Shown in pieces: positions 1 through 9,476 of a stretch of 18,369 nt of DNA. Origin of the DNA: DASZCR01 sp035942915 (GTDB taxonomy: Bacteria; Acidobacteriota; Blastocatellia; Pyrinomonadales; Pyrinomonadaceae); assembly GCA_035942915.1 (NCBI GenBank), contig DASZCR010000010.1, positions 1 through 18,369 on the forward strand, given 5' to 3'. Each line of letters opens with the position of its first letter. Position 1 is the first letter of the stretch. Under the pieces are notes generated by a model. That model searched no databases and was not told the DNA's origin. It was given only the letters and a program-made list of their open reading frames with translations. Both the position numbers and the translations under genes were made by a program.

Positions 1-20
1 CTTTTTACCTCACCCTTATT

Positions 21-800
21 TCAGAGCAGTTTCATCCCGGCGATGCGTTCGAGTTGTTGCGGCGTGAACTTGAAGCGTGCGAGCGCGCTCTGGCGTCGGC
101 GCAGCAGAGAGGAGAGTTCGCGCACCACGTCCTTGCGCACGCCGATTTTCTGTTCGACGCCCGCGACGCGTTCGACGACGCGGCGCAAAGCCTCGTTGAT
201 GCCCGACACGTAGAGCCGCGCGCTCGGCCGCGCGTCTAATCTGACGACGCCTTCCTCGTACTCGAAGCGACGCGTGAGCGGGTCGAGGAAGGGGAAGTCT
301 TCGGTGAGACTGAGGCGCGCGGCGTGAAGCGCCGCTGCAAAGTCGCCACCCGCGACCAGCACCGCGCGCTCCACGCACTCGATGAGTTCGCCGCTCAGAC
401 GCAGGAGTTCTCTGCGCTCAAGCTCCTCCGGCGTCAAGTCTGCGTCCGTCTCATCTTCACCCATCGCGCGGTCTGCGCGCCGCGCGGCGCTCGCCGTCGC
501 CGACGCCTCCGCCTCTCCCTCGTAGACGCTGATGAGGCCGCCCGGCTCGCCCGCGCGCACGAAGAGGCGTTGCAAGGCCGCTTCGCCTTCGGTCGTCGCG
601 CCCGTCAGATGATTGACCTCGCGCGCCGTCGTCTGCTCGCCCGCGCGCAGAACTATCTCGCCGCCGTACTCTTCCAACTCGACGCGGACGACGCCTGTGA
701 AGCTGCGTCCTTCCAGATAGCGGACGAGCGCGGCCAGCCGGACGTAAGCCGTGTCGAGATTTTCGTAGAGGGGCGCAGTCTGCTCGCGGCGTTCGGTCAT
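21..800 (-). CDS. Hypothetical protein, possible DUF4388/PATAN-like N-terminal domain
   Basis: I do not recognise this 259-residue protein with certainty. Residues about 20-100 alternate short hydrophobic strands and glycines (LEGRSFTGVVRVELEEYGGE, later an RAGE turn and GGLISVYEG). This resembles the fold pattern of DUF4388/PATAN-type modules found in bacterial regulatory proteins, but that is an inference. A charged, low-complexity linker lies at about 105-130 (EDETDADLTPEELERREL), followed by a mostly helical C-terminal half ending in an arginine-rich helix and LERIAGMKLL. There is no signal peptide or membrane segment, so it is probably cytoplasmic. The ATG at 800 has GAGG five bases upstream, and the TGA lies at 23-21. 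It is transcribed divergently from the amino-acid permease. What lies downstream is outside the window. Confidence 0.75.
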   Translation of the reverse strand: MTERREQTAPLYENLDTAYVRLAALVRYLEGRSFTGVVRVELEEYGGEIVLRAGEQTTAREVNHLTGATTEGEAALQRLFVRAGEPGGLISVYEGEAEASATASAARRADRAMGEDETDADLTPEELERRELLRLSGELIECVERAVLVAGGDFAAALHAARLSLTEDFPFLDPLTRRFEYEEGVVRLDARPSARLYVSGINEALRRVVERVAGVEQKIGVRKDVVRELSSLLRRRQSALARFKFTPQQLERIAGMKLL

Positions 801-875
801 ATGAGCCTCGCAGGCGGCGCAGTCTAACAGAAGTAATCGACAATCAGTAGCCGTTAATCAAACCGCAGCTTTTCT

Positions 876-903
876 TTGTTGCCTTCGTCCGCCAGCCTAT
901 GAC
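876..903 (+). promoter_or_regulatory. Weak candidate sigma-70-type promoter for the APC permease
   Basis: TTGTTG at 876-881 and TATGAC at 898-903 are separated by 16 bases in the 242-base divergent spacer upstream of the permease. Each hexamer matches the consensus only partly, and promoter consensus in this lineage is uncertain. The rest of 801-1042 holds alternating GT and GC dinucleotide tracts near 909-958 and no other gene that I can support. Confidence 0.2.
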
Positions 904-1031
904 AAACTCGCGCGCGCATCCAGCATCGGCCGCGCGGCGTCTCTCTTTGTGTGTGTGAATGTGTGAAGCGCGTGCGGCGCTCCCGGCTCGTCAAAGCAAG
1001 ACTCAGAAGACTTCCGACTTTGTCAGACTTT

Positions 1032-1036
1032 GGAGG
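1032..1036 (+). promoter_or_regulatory. Shine-Dalgarno GGAGG that decides a TTG start
   Basis: GGAGG is six bases upstream of TTG at 1043-1045. The ATG at 959 that opens the longest frame has no such site. It would also add 28 arginine-rich residues of non-family sequence before the conserved RTKNLDDIL start of the permease. Confidence 0.7.
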
Positions 1037-1042
1037 CACACT

Positions 1043-2806
<1,764 letters not shown>

Positions 2807-2854
2807 CAGCGCGACTCCGGTCACAGTCGGGCAAGGCTCTCGGCAGGTATCAGG

Positions 2855-4015
2855 ATGAAGATTCTCGTACTCGGTGCGGGACGCATGGGCTTGGGCGCGG
2901 CCTACGACCTCGCGCACAATGCGCGCGACGTGCAATCCGTTACGGTCGCCGACATCGACTTGGGACGCGCGCGCGCCGTCGTCGAAACCGTCAAGAGCGA
3001 ACGGCTCACGCCCGCGCAGGTCGATGTGTCGAACCACGAGGAGGTCGTCCGTCTGATGCGCGGCCACGACGCGGCCATCAGTTGCGTCGTCTATCATCAC
3101 AACCTCTCTCTGGCGCGCGCGGCCATAGCGGCGCAGACCAACTTCTGCGACCTCGGCGGCAACAACGCCGTCGTCGCCTCAGAACTCGCGCTCGACGCGG
3201 AGGCGCGCGCCGCAGGCATCAACATCATCCCCGATTGCGGGCTTGCGCCCGGCATGGTCGCCGTCCTCGCCGCACACGGCGCGGCGCGCTTCGCACGGCT
3301 CGACGAGTTGCACATACGCGTCGGCGGTCTGCCACTGAATCCGCGCCCGCCGCTCGACTACCAGATTGTCTTTTCGGTCGAGGGGCTGATTAACGAGTAC
3401 GTCGAACGCGCGCGCGTCGTCCGCGAGGGGCGCATCATCGAAGTCGAGTCGCTGACGGAGGTCGAGGAGTTGTCCTTCGCCGCGCCTTACGAGCGCATGG
3501 AAGCGTTCCAGACTTCGGGCGGCACTTCGACGCTGCCGGAGACTTTCGCCGGGCAGGTGCGCGAACTCGACTACAAGACGATTCGCTTTCCCGGCCACTG
3601 TGAAAAGTTCAAGCTGCTCATCGAACTCGGACTGGCGTCGAGCGATGCTGTCATCATCGACGGCGTGCGCGTCGTCCCGCGCCGCCTGCTGGCGGAGATG
3701 CTCCTGCGTCGTCTCCCGGCGGACGAGCCGGACGTGGTGCTGATTCGTCTCGAATTTCGCGGAACGAACCCGGAAGGAGACGCGCAGTCTTTGCGCTACG
3801 ACATCATCGACCGCTTCGACGAGCGGACAGGTCTCTCCGCGATGATGCGGACGACGGCCTTCCCCGCCTCCATCGTCGCGCAGATGATGGCGCGCGGCGA
3901 GACGACCGACAAAGGCGCGCTGCCGCAGGAACGCTGCATCCCGCCCGACCCGTTCGTCGCAGCACTTCGCGCACGCGACATCGACATCAGTGAGAGTCTG
4001 AAGTCGGGAGTCTAG
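2855..4015 (+). CDS. Saccharopine dehydrogenase-family oxidoreductase
   Basis: This 386-residue cytoplasmic NAD(P)-dependent enzyme has an N-terminal Rossmann fold (MKILVLGAGRMG, GxGxxG at about 7-12) with a beta-2 acidic end (TVADIDLGRA) typical of dinucleotide binding. The middle shows FCDLGGNN and then DCGLAPGMVAVLAAHG. These match the saccharopine dehydrogenase / lysine 6-dehydrogenase family, whose members act on the epsilon-amino or secondary amine of lysine-derived substrates. The true substrate is not deducible. The ATG at 2855 has only a weak GCAGG seven bases upstream. The last six codons (381-386, SLKSGV) and the TAG stop lie inside the heptamer repeat element that starts at 3995, so the original C-terminus was probably altered by the repeat. 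It sits between two transporters, an amino acid permease and CstA, consistent with amino-acid breakdown. Confidence 0.85.
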   Translation: MKILVLGAGRMGLGAAYDLAHNARDVQSVTVADIDLGRARAVVETVKSERLTPAQVDVSNHEEVVRLMRGHDAAISCVVYHHNLSLARAAIAAQTNFCDLGGNNAVVASELALDAEARAAGINIIPDCGLAPGMVAVLAAHGAARFARLDELHIRVGGLPLNPRPPLDYQIVFSVEGLINEYVERARVVREGRIIEVESLTEVEELSFAAPYERMEAFQTSGGTSTLPETFAGQVRELDYKTIRFPGHCEKFKLLIELGLASSDAVIIDGVRVVPRRLLAEMLLRRLPADEPDVVLIRLEFRGTNPEGDAQSLRYDIIDRFDERTGLSAMMRTTAFPASIVAQMMARGETTDKGALPQERCIPPDPFVAALRARDIDISESLKSGV

Positions 4016-4089
4016 AGTCGGCAGTCTGAAGGCCGTGTCTCTGGCTCGACAGTGCATGTCTTAGGCTTCAGACTTCAGACTTCAGATTT
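3995..4089. repeat. Palindromic heptamer element, class B (AGTCTGA/TCAGACT)
   Basis: Five consecutive 7-bp units with consensus AGTCNGR occupy 3995-4029; the first and last are exactly AGTCTGA. After a 39-base loop, three units of the reverse complement (TCAGACT, TCAGACT, TCAGATT) occupy 4069-4089. All units are exactly phased at 7 bp within each arm. The left arm runs through the end and TAG stop of the saccharopine-dehydrogenase-family gene. The right arm stops six bases before the GGAGG of the CstA gene. A transcript could fold the two arms into a stem with a large loop. Confidence 0.85.
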
Positions 4090-4095
4090 CTACTC

Positions 4096-4100
4096 GGAGG
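4096..4100 (+). promoter_or_regulatory. Shine-Dalgarno GGAGG upstream of the CstA start
   Basis: GGAGG lies 11 bases before GTG at 4112 and only two bases before an in-frame TTG at 4103. The GTG gives the better-spaced start and an N-terminus (MNLTLLALGFLVALALAYRL) that begins directly with the first membrane segment, as in CstA proteins. The longest frame, from ATG 4052, would translate part of the repeat element. Confidence 0.55.
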
Positions 4101-4111
4101 TTTTGCAGGGC

Positions 4112-5818
4112 GTGAATCTGACTTTACTGGCGCTCGGATTCCTTGTTGCGCTGGCGCTCGCCTACCGCCTCTACGGCGGGTGGGTGGCGCGGCAGTTCGC
4201 TCTCGACGATGCGCGCGTGACGCCCGCCAACCGCGTCAACGACGGCGTGGACTTCGTGCCGACGCGCCCCTTCTACCTCTTCGGGCAACACTTCTCGGCC
4301 ATCGCCGCCGCCGGCCCTATCGCCGGGCCTATCATCGCCTGTCAGGCTTTCGGCTGGCTGCCCTGCCTGCTCTGGATTGGTCTCGGCGTCGTCCTCATCG
4401 GAGCCGTCCACGACTTTGCGAGCCTCGCCGCCTCCGTCCGTCACGGCGCAACCTCGATTGCCGAGATTACGCGCGAACATCTGGGCGGACGCGCCGGGCG
4501 CGCCATGATGGGCTTCATCTGGATTGCGCTCGTCTATGTGATTGTCGCCTTCGCAGACATCACGGCCGGAACGTTCGTCGCCGGTTCGGAGGAGTTGCGC
4601 GGCGCGAGCGTCGCCTTCAATCCGGGCGGCGCGGTGGCCGCCGCCAGCGTGCTCTACCTGCTGCTGTCGGTCGTGCTCGGTCTGGTCGAACACTATCTGA
4701 AACCGCCGCTCTGGCTGACGACGCTGCTCTTCGTCCCCGCCGCCTTCGCGCTCTCATGGGTCGGCACGCTCGTCTCGAACGCGCTCGTCTTCGACCATAA
4801 GACGTGGGGCATCCTGATTCTCGTCTACTGTTGCGTCGCGTCGGTCGTGCCCGTCTGGGCGCTGTTGCAGCCGCGCGGATATCTCGGCGGCTTCATCCTC
4901 TACGCGGCGCTCGCGCTCGGCGTGCTCGGCGTGCTCTTCGGCGGATACGAAATCCGCCAGCCCGCCTTCAAGACGTGGAACGACCCGACGAACGTGGCCG
5001 GGATGCTCTTTCCCTTCCTCTTCGTCTCCATCGCTTGCGGCGCGTGCTCCGGCTTTCACGGCCTCGTCTGTTCGGGCACGACCTCGAAACAGATTGACCG
5101 CGAGCGTCACATCAAGCCGGTCGGCTACGGCGCGATGCTGGCCGAAGGCTTCGTCGCGCTGATTGCGCTCGTGACGATTATGATTGTCGCGCAGGGCGAT
5201 ATCCCGCGCGGCACGCAGGCCGGGACGATTTACGGCAACGGCATCGGGCAATTCCTGACCCTGCTCGTCGGCGCAGAGCATCGCAACTTCGCCATCACCT
5301 TCGGCGCGATGGCCTTCTCGACCTTCGTCTTCGACACGCTCGACGTGTGCACGCGTCTGGGGCGCTACATCGTGCAGGAGTTGTTCGGGTGGCGCGGGCG
5401 CGCCGGAGCGCTGGCGGGCACGCTGCTCACCATCGCCTTCCCCGTCGTCCTCATCTCTTTTGCGCGCAAGGATATGTACAGGGAGTTCTGGACGCTCTTC
5501 GGTGCGTCGAACCAATTGCTGGCGGCCTTGACGCTGCTGACCATCACGGTCTGGCTCTATCAGGCGCGCCAGCGCATCGCCTTCACGCTCGTCCCGATGC
5601 TCTTCGTCCTCGTCATCACGCTCTGGGCGCTCGTCACGCTGGCCGCCTCGAACTTCGCGGCGACGACCGGGTTCGACGTGAAGATGATTAACGCCGTCGC
5701 CTCGGCCGCGCTCGTCGGTCTGGCGCTCTACCTGACGGTCGTCGCCCTCTTCAAGTTGCGCGGCGACCGACAGACCGGCTCGCTGACGGCGGCGCACACG
5801 GCGACGAGCCTCGAATAG
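4112..5818 (+). CDS. cstA: CstA-family carbon starvation protein (pyruvate/peptide transporter)
   Basis: This is a polytopic inner-membrane transporter of the CstA family. Characterised members take up pyruvate and have been linked to peptide uptake under carbon limitation. From the GTG at 4112 it has 568 residues, the short form compared with the roughly 700-residue E. coli CstA. Family signatures visible are PANRVNDGVDFVPT, GPIAGPIIACQAFGWLP, GAVHDFASLAASVRHG and the highly conserved SGFHGLVCSGTTSKQID stretch with its cysteine/serine/threonine run. FVFDTLDVCTRLGRYIVQEL follows near residue 415. About 15 hydrophobic segments are seen, and the C-terminus is short and polar. It stands directly downstream of the saccharopine-dehydrogenase-family gene, with the class B repeat element in between. 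It may therefore be translated from the same transcript, though a stem formed by that element could reduce read-through. Confidence 0.92.
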   Translation: MNLTLLALGFLVALALAYRLYGGWVARQFALDDARVTPANRVNDGVDFVPTRPFYLFGQHFSAIAAAGPIAGPIIACQAFGWLPCLLWIGLGVVLIGAVHDFASLAASVRHGATSIAEITREHLGGRAGRAMMGFIWIALVYVIVAFADITAGTFVAGSEELRGASVAFNPGGAVAAASVLYLLLSVVLGLVEHYLKPPLWLTTLLFVPAAFALSWVGTLVSNALVFDHKTWGILILVYCCVASVVPVWALLQPRGYLGGFILYAALALGVLGVLFGGYEIRQPAFKTWNDPTNVAGMLFPFLFVSIACGACSGFHGLVCSGTTSKQIDRERHIKPVGYGAMLAEGFVALIALVTIMIVAQGDIPRGTQAGTIYGNGIGQFLTLLVGAEHRNFAITFGAMAFSTFVFDTLDVCTRLGRYIVQELFGWRGRAGALAGTLLTIAFPVVLISFARKDMYREFWTLFGASNQLLAALTLLTITVWLYQARQRIAFTLVPMLFVLVITLWALVTLAASNFAATTGFDVKMINAVASAALVGLALYLTVVALFKLRGDRQTGSLTAAHTATSLE

Positions 5819-5879
5819 ATTGGCGGGTGGACAGTTGGCCTCTAATCGGCAATAATGCCTGTTTTCAAGCGCGACTATG

Positions 5880-5930
5880 TGACGGGTCTGTGAGGCTGGC
5901 GAGCGCTTCCCTCAGGCGCTCCGTCCGTCA
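5880..5930 (+). other. Nested inverted repeats in the leader of the pyrophosphatase gene
   Basis: In the 173-base spacer between cstA and hppA, GAGCGC (5901-5906) pairs with GCGCTC (5916-5921) and TGACGG (5880-5885) pairs with CCGTCA (5925-5930). No run of U follows, so it is not a standard terminator. It could be leader structure or chance in GC-rich DNA. A smaller GGCA/TGCC hairpin at 5848-5859 followed by TGTTTT might be a weak end of the cstA transcript. I see nothing else in this spacer. Confidence 0.25.
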
Positions 5931-5991
5931 GGTCGCGGTATGTTTCCAAACTCGCCCAAGTATTTAACGAACAGAAAGGAATCGCTCAATC

Positions 5992-8712
5992 GTGGATATG
6001 TCGCTGATTCTTCTTATCAGCATCTTCTCGCTCGTCGCCCCGCAGGTCTTGCGGCGCGCCGCCGTCGGCGGCTCAGGGAAGATGCACACGAGGCTCTCGT
6101 CGGTGGTCAGGCTCACGCGCCCGGCCTTGACGCTCGCCGCCGCTGTGGCCTTCGTCGTCGTGCTGTCGTCGGCGTCGGCGCTGGCGCAGCGCGGGACGGA
6201 GCAACGCCCGGAGCGTTCCGTGCCGGAAGACGCGCGCGGGCGCGGCCCTTCGCGTCAGGCGGTCGAACATCACGCGGGCGGCGAAGCCAACCTGATTCTG
6301 CCCGACCTCGCCAGCGTCGAGTTTCTCGGACTCGACGGCCACACGTTGCTGCTTATCGGCATCGGCGTCTGCGTGCTCGGTCTGCTCTTCGGCCTCGCCA
6401 TCTACCAGCAACTCAAGAACCTGCCCGTCCACCGCTCGATGCGCGAAATCTCCGAGTTGATTTACGAGACCTGCAAGACCTATCTCATCACGCAGGGGAA
6501 ATTCATCCTCCTGCTGTGGGTCTTCATCGGGCTTATCGTGACGATTTACTTCGGATGGCTCGCCTCGACGGTTGACCCCGTGACGAACGCCACGACGCGC
6601 GGCTTCCCTGCCTTGAAGGTGTTCGTCATCCTGCTCTTCAGTCTCATCGGGATTGCGGGCAGCTACGGCGTGGCGTGGTTCGGCATCCGCGTCAACACCT
6701 TCGCCAATTCGCGCACGGCCTTCGCCAGTCTCGAAGGTCGTCCCTATCCGATTTATGCGATTCCTCTGCGCGCAGGCATGAGCATCGGCATGATGCTCAT
6801 CTCGGTCGAGCTTTTAATCATGCTCTGCATCCTGCTGTTCGTGCCGCGCGATTACGCCGGCCCCTGCTTCATCGGCTTCGCCATCGGCGAATCTCTGGGC
6901 GCGGCGGCTTTGCGTATCGCGGGCGGCATCTTCACCAAGATTGCCGACATCGGCTCGGACTTGATGAAGATTGTCTTCAAGATTAAGGAAGACGACGCGC
7001 GCAACCCCGGCGTCATCGCCGACTGCACGGGCGACAACGCGGGCGACTCGGTCGGCCCTTCGGCCGACGGCTTCGAGACCTACGGCGTGACGGGCGTCGC
7101 GCTCATCTCGTTCGTCCTGCTGGCCGTTGCGGACACGACCGTGCAGGTACAACTGCTCGTCTGGCTCTTCGTCATGCGTATCATGATGATTATCGCCAGC
7201 GCCCTCTCTTACTTCGTCAACGAGGCGGCCGCCAAGGCCAAGTACGCGCGCGCCGAGCGGATGAACTTCGAGAAGCCGCTTACGTCGCTCGTCTGGATTA
7301 CCTCAGTCGTCTCGGTCGTGCTGACCTACCTCGTCTCCTATCTCATCATCCCGGCTCTGCGCGGCGACGAGACGCTCTGGTGGAAGCTGGCGACCATCAT
7401 CACCTGCGGTACGCTCGCGGGCGCGATTATCCCGGAACTCGTCAAGGTCTTTACCTCGACCGAGTCGCGCCACGTCTCGGAAGTCGTCACCTCATCGCGT
7501 GAGGGCGGCGCGTCGCTCAACATCCTGTCGGGTCTCGTCGCGGGCAACTTCTCGGCCTTCTGGCTCGGCATGAGCATCGTCGCCTTGATGGCTATCGCTT
7601 ACGGCGTGAGCACGCAGGGGCTTGAGGCGCTGATGGTCGCTCCGGCCGTCTTCGCCTTCGGCCTTGTCGCCTTCGGCTTCCTCGGCATGGGGCCTGTCAC
7701 CATCGCCGTTGACTCCTACGGCCCCGTCACAGATAACGCGCAGTCGGTTTACGAGTTGTCGCTGATTGAGCAAGTGCCGAACGTCGAGGAAGAGGTCAAG
7801 CGAGACTTCGGCGTCAACGTCAACTTCGACCGCGCCAAGCACCTGCTCGAAGAGAACGACGGCGCGGGCAACACCTTCAAGGCGACGGCCAAGCCCGTCC
7901 TTATCGGCACGGCCGTCGTCGGCGCGACGACGATGATTTTCTCCATCATCATGGCGCTCACGGAAGGCTTGACGGTCAACACCGAAAGCCTCTCGCTGCT
8001 GCACGCTCCGTTCGTCCTCGGCCTGATTACGGGCGGCGCCATCATCTATTGGTTCACGGGCGCATCGACGCAGGCCGTGACGACCGGAGCTTATCGCGCC
8101 GTCGAGTTCATCAAGGCGAACATTCGTCTCGAAGGCGTCGAGAAGGCTTCGGTCGAGGACAGCAAGAAGGTGGTCGAAATCTGCACGCAGTACGCGCAGA
8201 AGGGGATGTTCAACATCTTCCTCGTCGTCTTCTTCGCGTCGCTCGCCTTCGCCTTCGTCGAGCCGTTCTTCTTCATCGGCTATCTCATCTCCATCGCCAT
8301 CTTCGGTCTCTATCAAGCCATCTTCATGGCGAACGCGGGCGGCGCGTGGGACAACGCGAAGAAGATTGTCGAAGTCGAACTGAAGGCGAAGGGCACGCCC
8401 TTGCACGACGCGGCGGTGGTCGGAGACACGGTCGGCGACCCGTTCAAGGACACTTCGTCGGTGGCTTTGAATCCGGTTATCAAGTTTACGACGCTGTTCG
8501 GGTTGCTGGCCGTCGAGTTGGCGGTGAGCCTGACGGCGGCGCGCGACGGCGACACGATGCTTACGCAGACGCTGGCGGCGCTCTTCTTCGCCATCTCGCT
8601 CGTCTTCGTCTGGCGCTCCTTCTATGGCATGCGCATCGGCACGGAGACGCAACCTGCGCCGACCGCCTCGATGGGCACAGACCGCGAGGCCACGCGCACG
8701 GACGCAGCGTGA
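5992..8712 (+). CDS. hppA: Membrane-bound proton-translocating pyrophosphatase (divergent, K+-independent type)
   Basis: This protein couples hydrolysis of pyrophosphate to H+ pumping across the membrane. From GTG 5992 it has 906 residues, longer than the usual 670-800. Conserved sites: GGIFTKIADIGSDL (311-324), EDDARNPGVIADCTGDNAGD (333-352) with the metal-pyrophosphate aspartates of the DxxxDxxxD pattern intact, GNTFKATAKP (626-635), ANAGGAWDNAKK (780-791) and GDTVGDPFKDTS (811-822). Lysine 630 occupies the place that is alanine in K+-dependent enzymes, so K+-independence is predicted. GDSVGPSADGFETYG replaces the common GDCAGMAADLFETY and points to a divergent clade; Na+-regulated H+-pumping enzymes in such a clade are what I recall, with low certainty. 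The first 66 residues carry two hydrophobic segments and an ASALAQ signal-like end. An alternative ATG at 6082 would remove the first segment. AAAGGA lies 11 bases before GTG. Confidence 0.93.
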   Translation: MDMSLILLISIFSLVAPQVLRRAAVGGSGKMHTRLSSVVRLTRPALTLAAAVAFVVVLSSASALAQRGTEQRPERSVPEDARGRGPSRQAVEHHAGGEANLILPDLASVEFLGLDGHTLLLIGIGVCVLGLLFGLAIYQQLKNLPVHRSMREISELIYETCKTYLITQGKFILLLWVFIGLIVTIYFGWLASTVDPVTNATTRGFPALKVFVILLFSLIGIAGSYGVAWFGIRVNTFANSRTAFASLEGRPYPIYAIPLRAGMSIGMMLISVELLIMLCILLFVPRDYAGPCFIGFAIGESLGAAALRIAGGIFTKIADIGSDLMKIVFKIKEDDARNPGVIADCTGDNAGDSVGPSADGFETYGVTGVALISFVLLAVADTTVQVQLLVWLFVMRIMMIIASALSYFVNEAAAKAKYARAERMNFEKPLTSLVWITSVVSVVLTYLVSYLIIPALRGDETLWWKLATIITCGTLAGAIIPELVKVFTSTESRHVSEVVTSSREGGASLNILSGLVAGNFSAFWLGMSIVALMAIAYGVSTQGLEALMVAPAVFAFGLVAFGFLGMGPVTIAVDSYGPVTDNAQSVYELSLIEQVPNVEEEVKRDFGVNVNFDRAKHLLEENDGAGNTFKATAKPVLIGTAVVGATTMIFSIIMALTEGLTVNTESLSLLHAPFVLGLITGGAIIYWFTGASTQAVTTGAYRAVEFIKANIRLEGVEKASVEDSKKVVEICTQYAQKGMFNIFLVVFFASLAFAFVEPFFFIGYLISIAIFGLYQAIFMANAGGAWDNAKKIVEVELKAKGTPLHDAAVVGDTVGDPFKDTSSVALNPVIKFTTLFGLLAVELAVSLTAARDGDTMLTQTLAALFFAISLVFVWRSFYGMRIGTETQPAPTASMGTDREATRTDAA

Positions 8713-8723
8713 AAATAAAAGCA

Positions 8724-8800
8724 GTGATGAGTGATGGGTGATAGGTGATAGGAATAAGAATCCTGTCTTCTCTTATCACCCATCACCCATCACCTATCAC
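8724..8800. repeat. Palindromic heptamer element, class A copy 1
   Basis: Four phased heptamers with consensus GTGATRR (8724-8751) are followed by a 21-base loop (8752-8772) that ends in the core CCTGTCTTCTC (8762-8772). Four reverse-complement heptamers (YYATCAC, 8773-8800) follow. The arms can pair over 28 bases with a few A-C or A-G mismatches. The element starts 11 bases after the hppA stop and ends seven bases before the GGAGG of bioY, so it almost fills the spacer. Confidence 0.9.
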
Positions 8801-8807
8801 CGTTCTC

Positions 8808-8812
8808 GGAGG
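8808..8812 (+). promoter_or_regulatory. Shine-Dalgarno GGAGG that decides the BioY start
   Basis: GGAGG is six bases upstream of GTG at 8819. The longest frame would begin at ATG 8738, within the repeat element, and add 27 repeat-encoded residues absent from BioY proteins. The GTG is therefore preferred. Confidence 0.75.
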
Positions 8813-8818
8813 TTTGTC

Positions 8819-9412
8819 GTGGACACTTCTTACGTGAGAGCCGAAACGCTGGTGGGGGCGCGGGTCGCGCCGCTCGGTTGGGTGCGGACGGCGCTCGTCG
8901 TCGTGGCTTTTAGTTTGTTGACGGCTCTGGCGGCGCAGGTCGTCGTGCCGTTGCCGTTTACGCCCGTGCCGGTCACGGGGCAGACCTTCGCGGTGCTGTT
9001 GACGGGGGCGCTGCTCGGCTCGCGTCTCGGCGCTCTGGCGATGCTGCTCTATCTGGCGGAAGGGGCTGCCGGGCTGCCGTTCTTCCGGCAGGGCAACGGC
9101 GGCGCGGCCTATCTGTTGCTAACGCCGACGGCCGGTTATCTCTTCTCCTATCCGCTCGCAGCCTTCATCACGGGATGGCTCGCCGAGCGTGGTTGGGATA
9201 GACGCTATCTGTCGGCGGCGGCGGCGATGCTCCTCGGCTCGCTCGTCATTCTCGCCTGCGGTTGGGCGTGGCTGGCGCGTCTCACGTCGCCGGAAGCGGC
9301 CTTCTGGACGGGCGTCGCGCCGTTCATCCCCGGCGACCTCGTCAAGATTGCGCTGGCGGCGGCCGTGCTGCCGACCGGGTGGGCGCTATTGAAACGCGGC
9401 GCGTCGAATTAA
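8819..9412 (+). CDS. bioY: Biotin transporter BioY (ECF S-component)
   Basis: This is the substrate-binding membrane subunit of an energy-coupling-factor biotin transporter, 197 residues, with about six membrane segments. Family features are VPLPFTPVPVTGQTFAVLLT (about residues 43-62), the GALLGSRLGALAMLLYLAEG segment, GLPFF with an RQGNGGAAYL turn, TAGYLFSYPLAAFITGWLAE and the terminal PFIPGDLVKIALAAAVLP helix. These are near-invariant BioY motifs. No EcfT or EcfA gene is adjacent, so it either works as a solitary transporter or plugs into a shared ECF module encoded elsewhere. No biotin biosynthesis genes lie nearby. The gene is bracketed by a class A repeat upstream and two hairpins downstream, so it may form its own transcript or depend on read-through from hppA. 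Confidence 0.93.
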   Translation: MDTSYVRAETLVGARVAPLGWVRTALVVVAFSLLTALAAQVVVPLPFTPVPVTGQTFAVLLTGALLGSRLGALAMLLYLAEGAAGLPFFRQGNGGAAYLLLTPTAGYLFSYPLAAFITGWLAERGWDRRYLSAAAAMLLGSLVILACGWAWLARLTSPEAAFWTGVAPFIPGDLVKIALAAAVLPTGWALLKRGASN

Positions 9413-9424
9413 CACTCCGGGTGA

Positions 9425-9453
9425 GGCGGCGCAATCCTGCGCGCGCCGCCTTT
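9425..9453 (+). terminator. GC-rich hairpin with TTT after bioY
   Basis: GGCGGCGC (9425-9432) and GCGCCGCC (9443-9450) form a perfect 8-bp stem with a 10-base loop, followed by only three T. It starts 12 bases after the bioY stop. It is likely the first of two consecutive transcript-end hairpins; the short T run makes it weak by itself. Confidence 0.5.
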
Positions 9454-9476
9454 GGCAGACGAAAGAGTGCGGCACG

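Noticed and set aside
3179..4057. 292-codon minus-strand frame opposite the dehydrogenase-family gene
   Set aside because: It is antisense to a gene with a clear Rossmann motif. The composition is typical of a shadow frame.
7492..8652. 386-codon minus-strand frame inside the pyrophosphatase gene
   Set aside because: It is a shadow of the hppA reading frame, very rich in D, E and R, with no family features.
8724..8800. Ordinary Rho-independent terminator of hppA
   Set aside because: The arms are long enough for a stem, but the loop and heptamer phasing are not terminator-like and no T run follows the right arm. Some termination activity remains possible.
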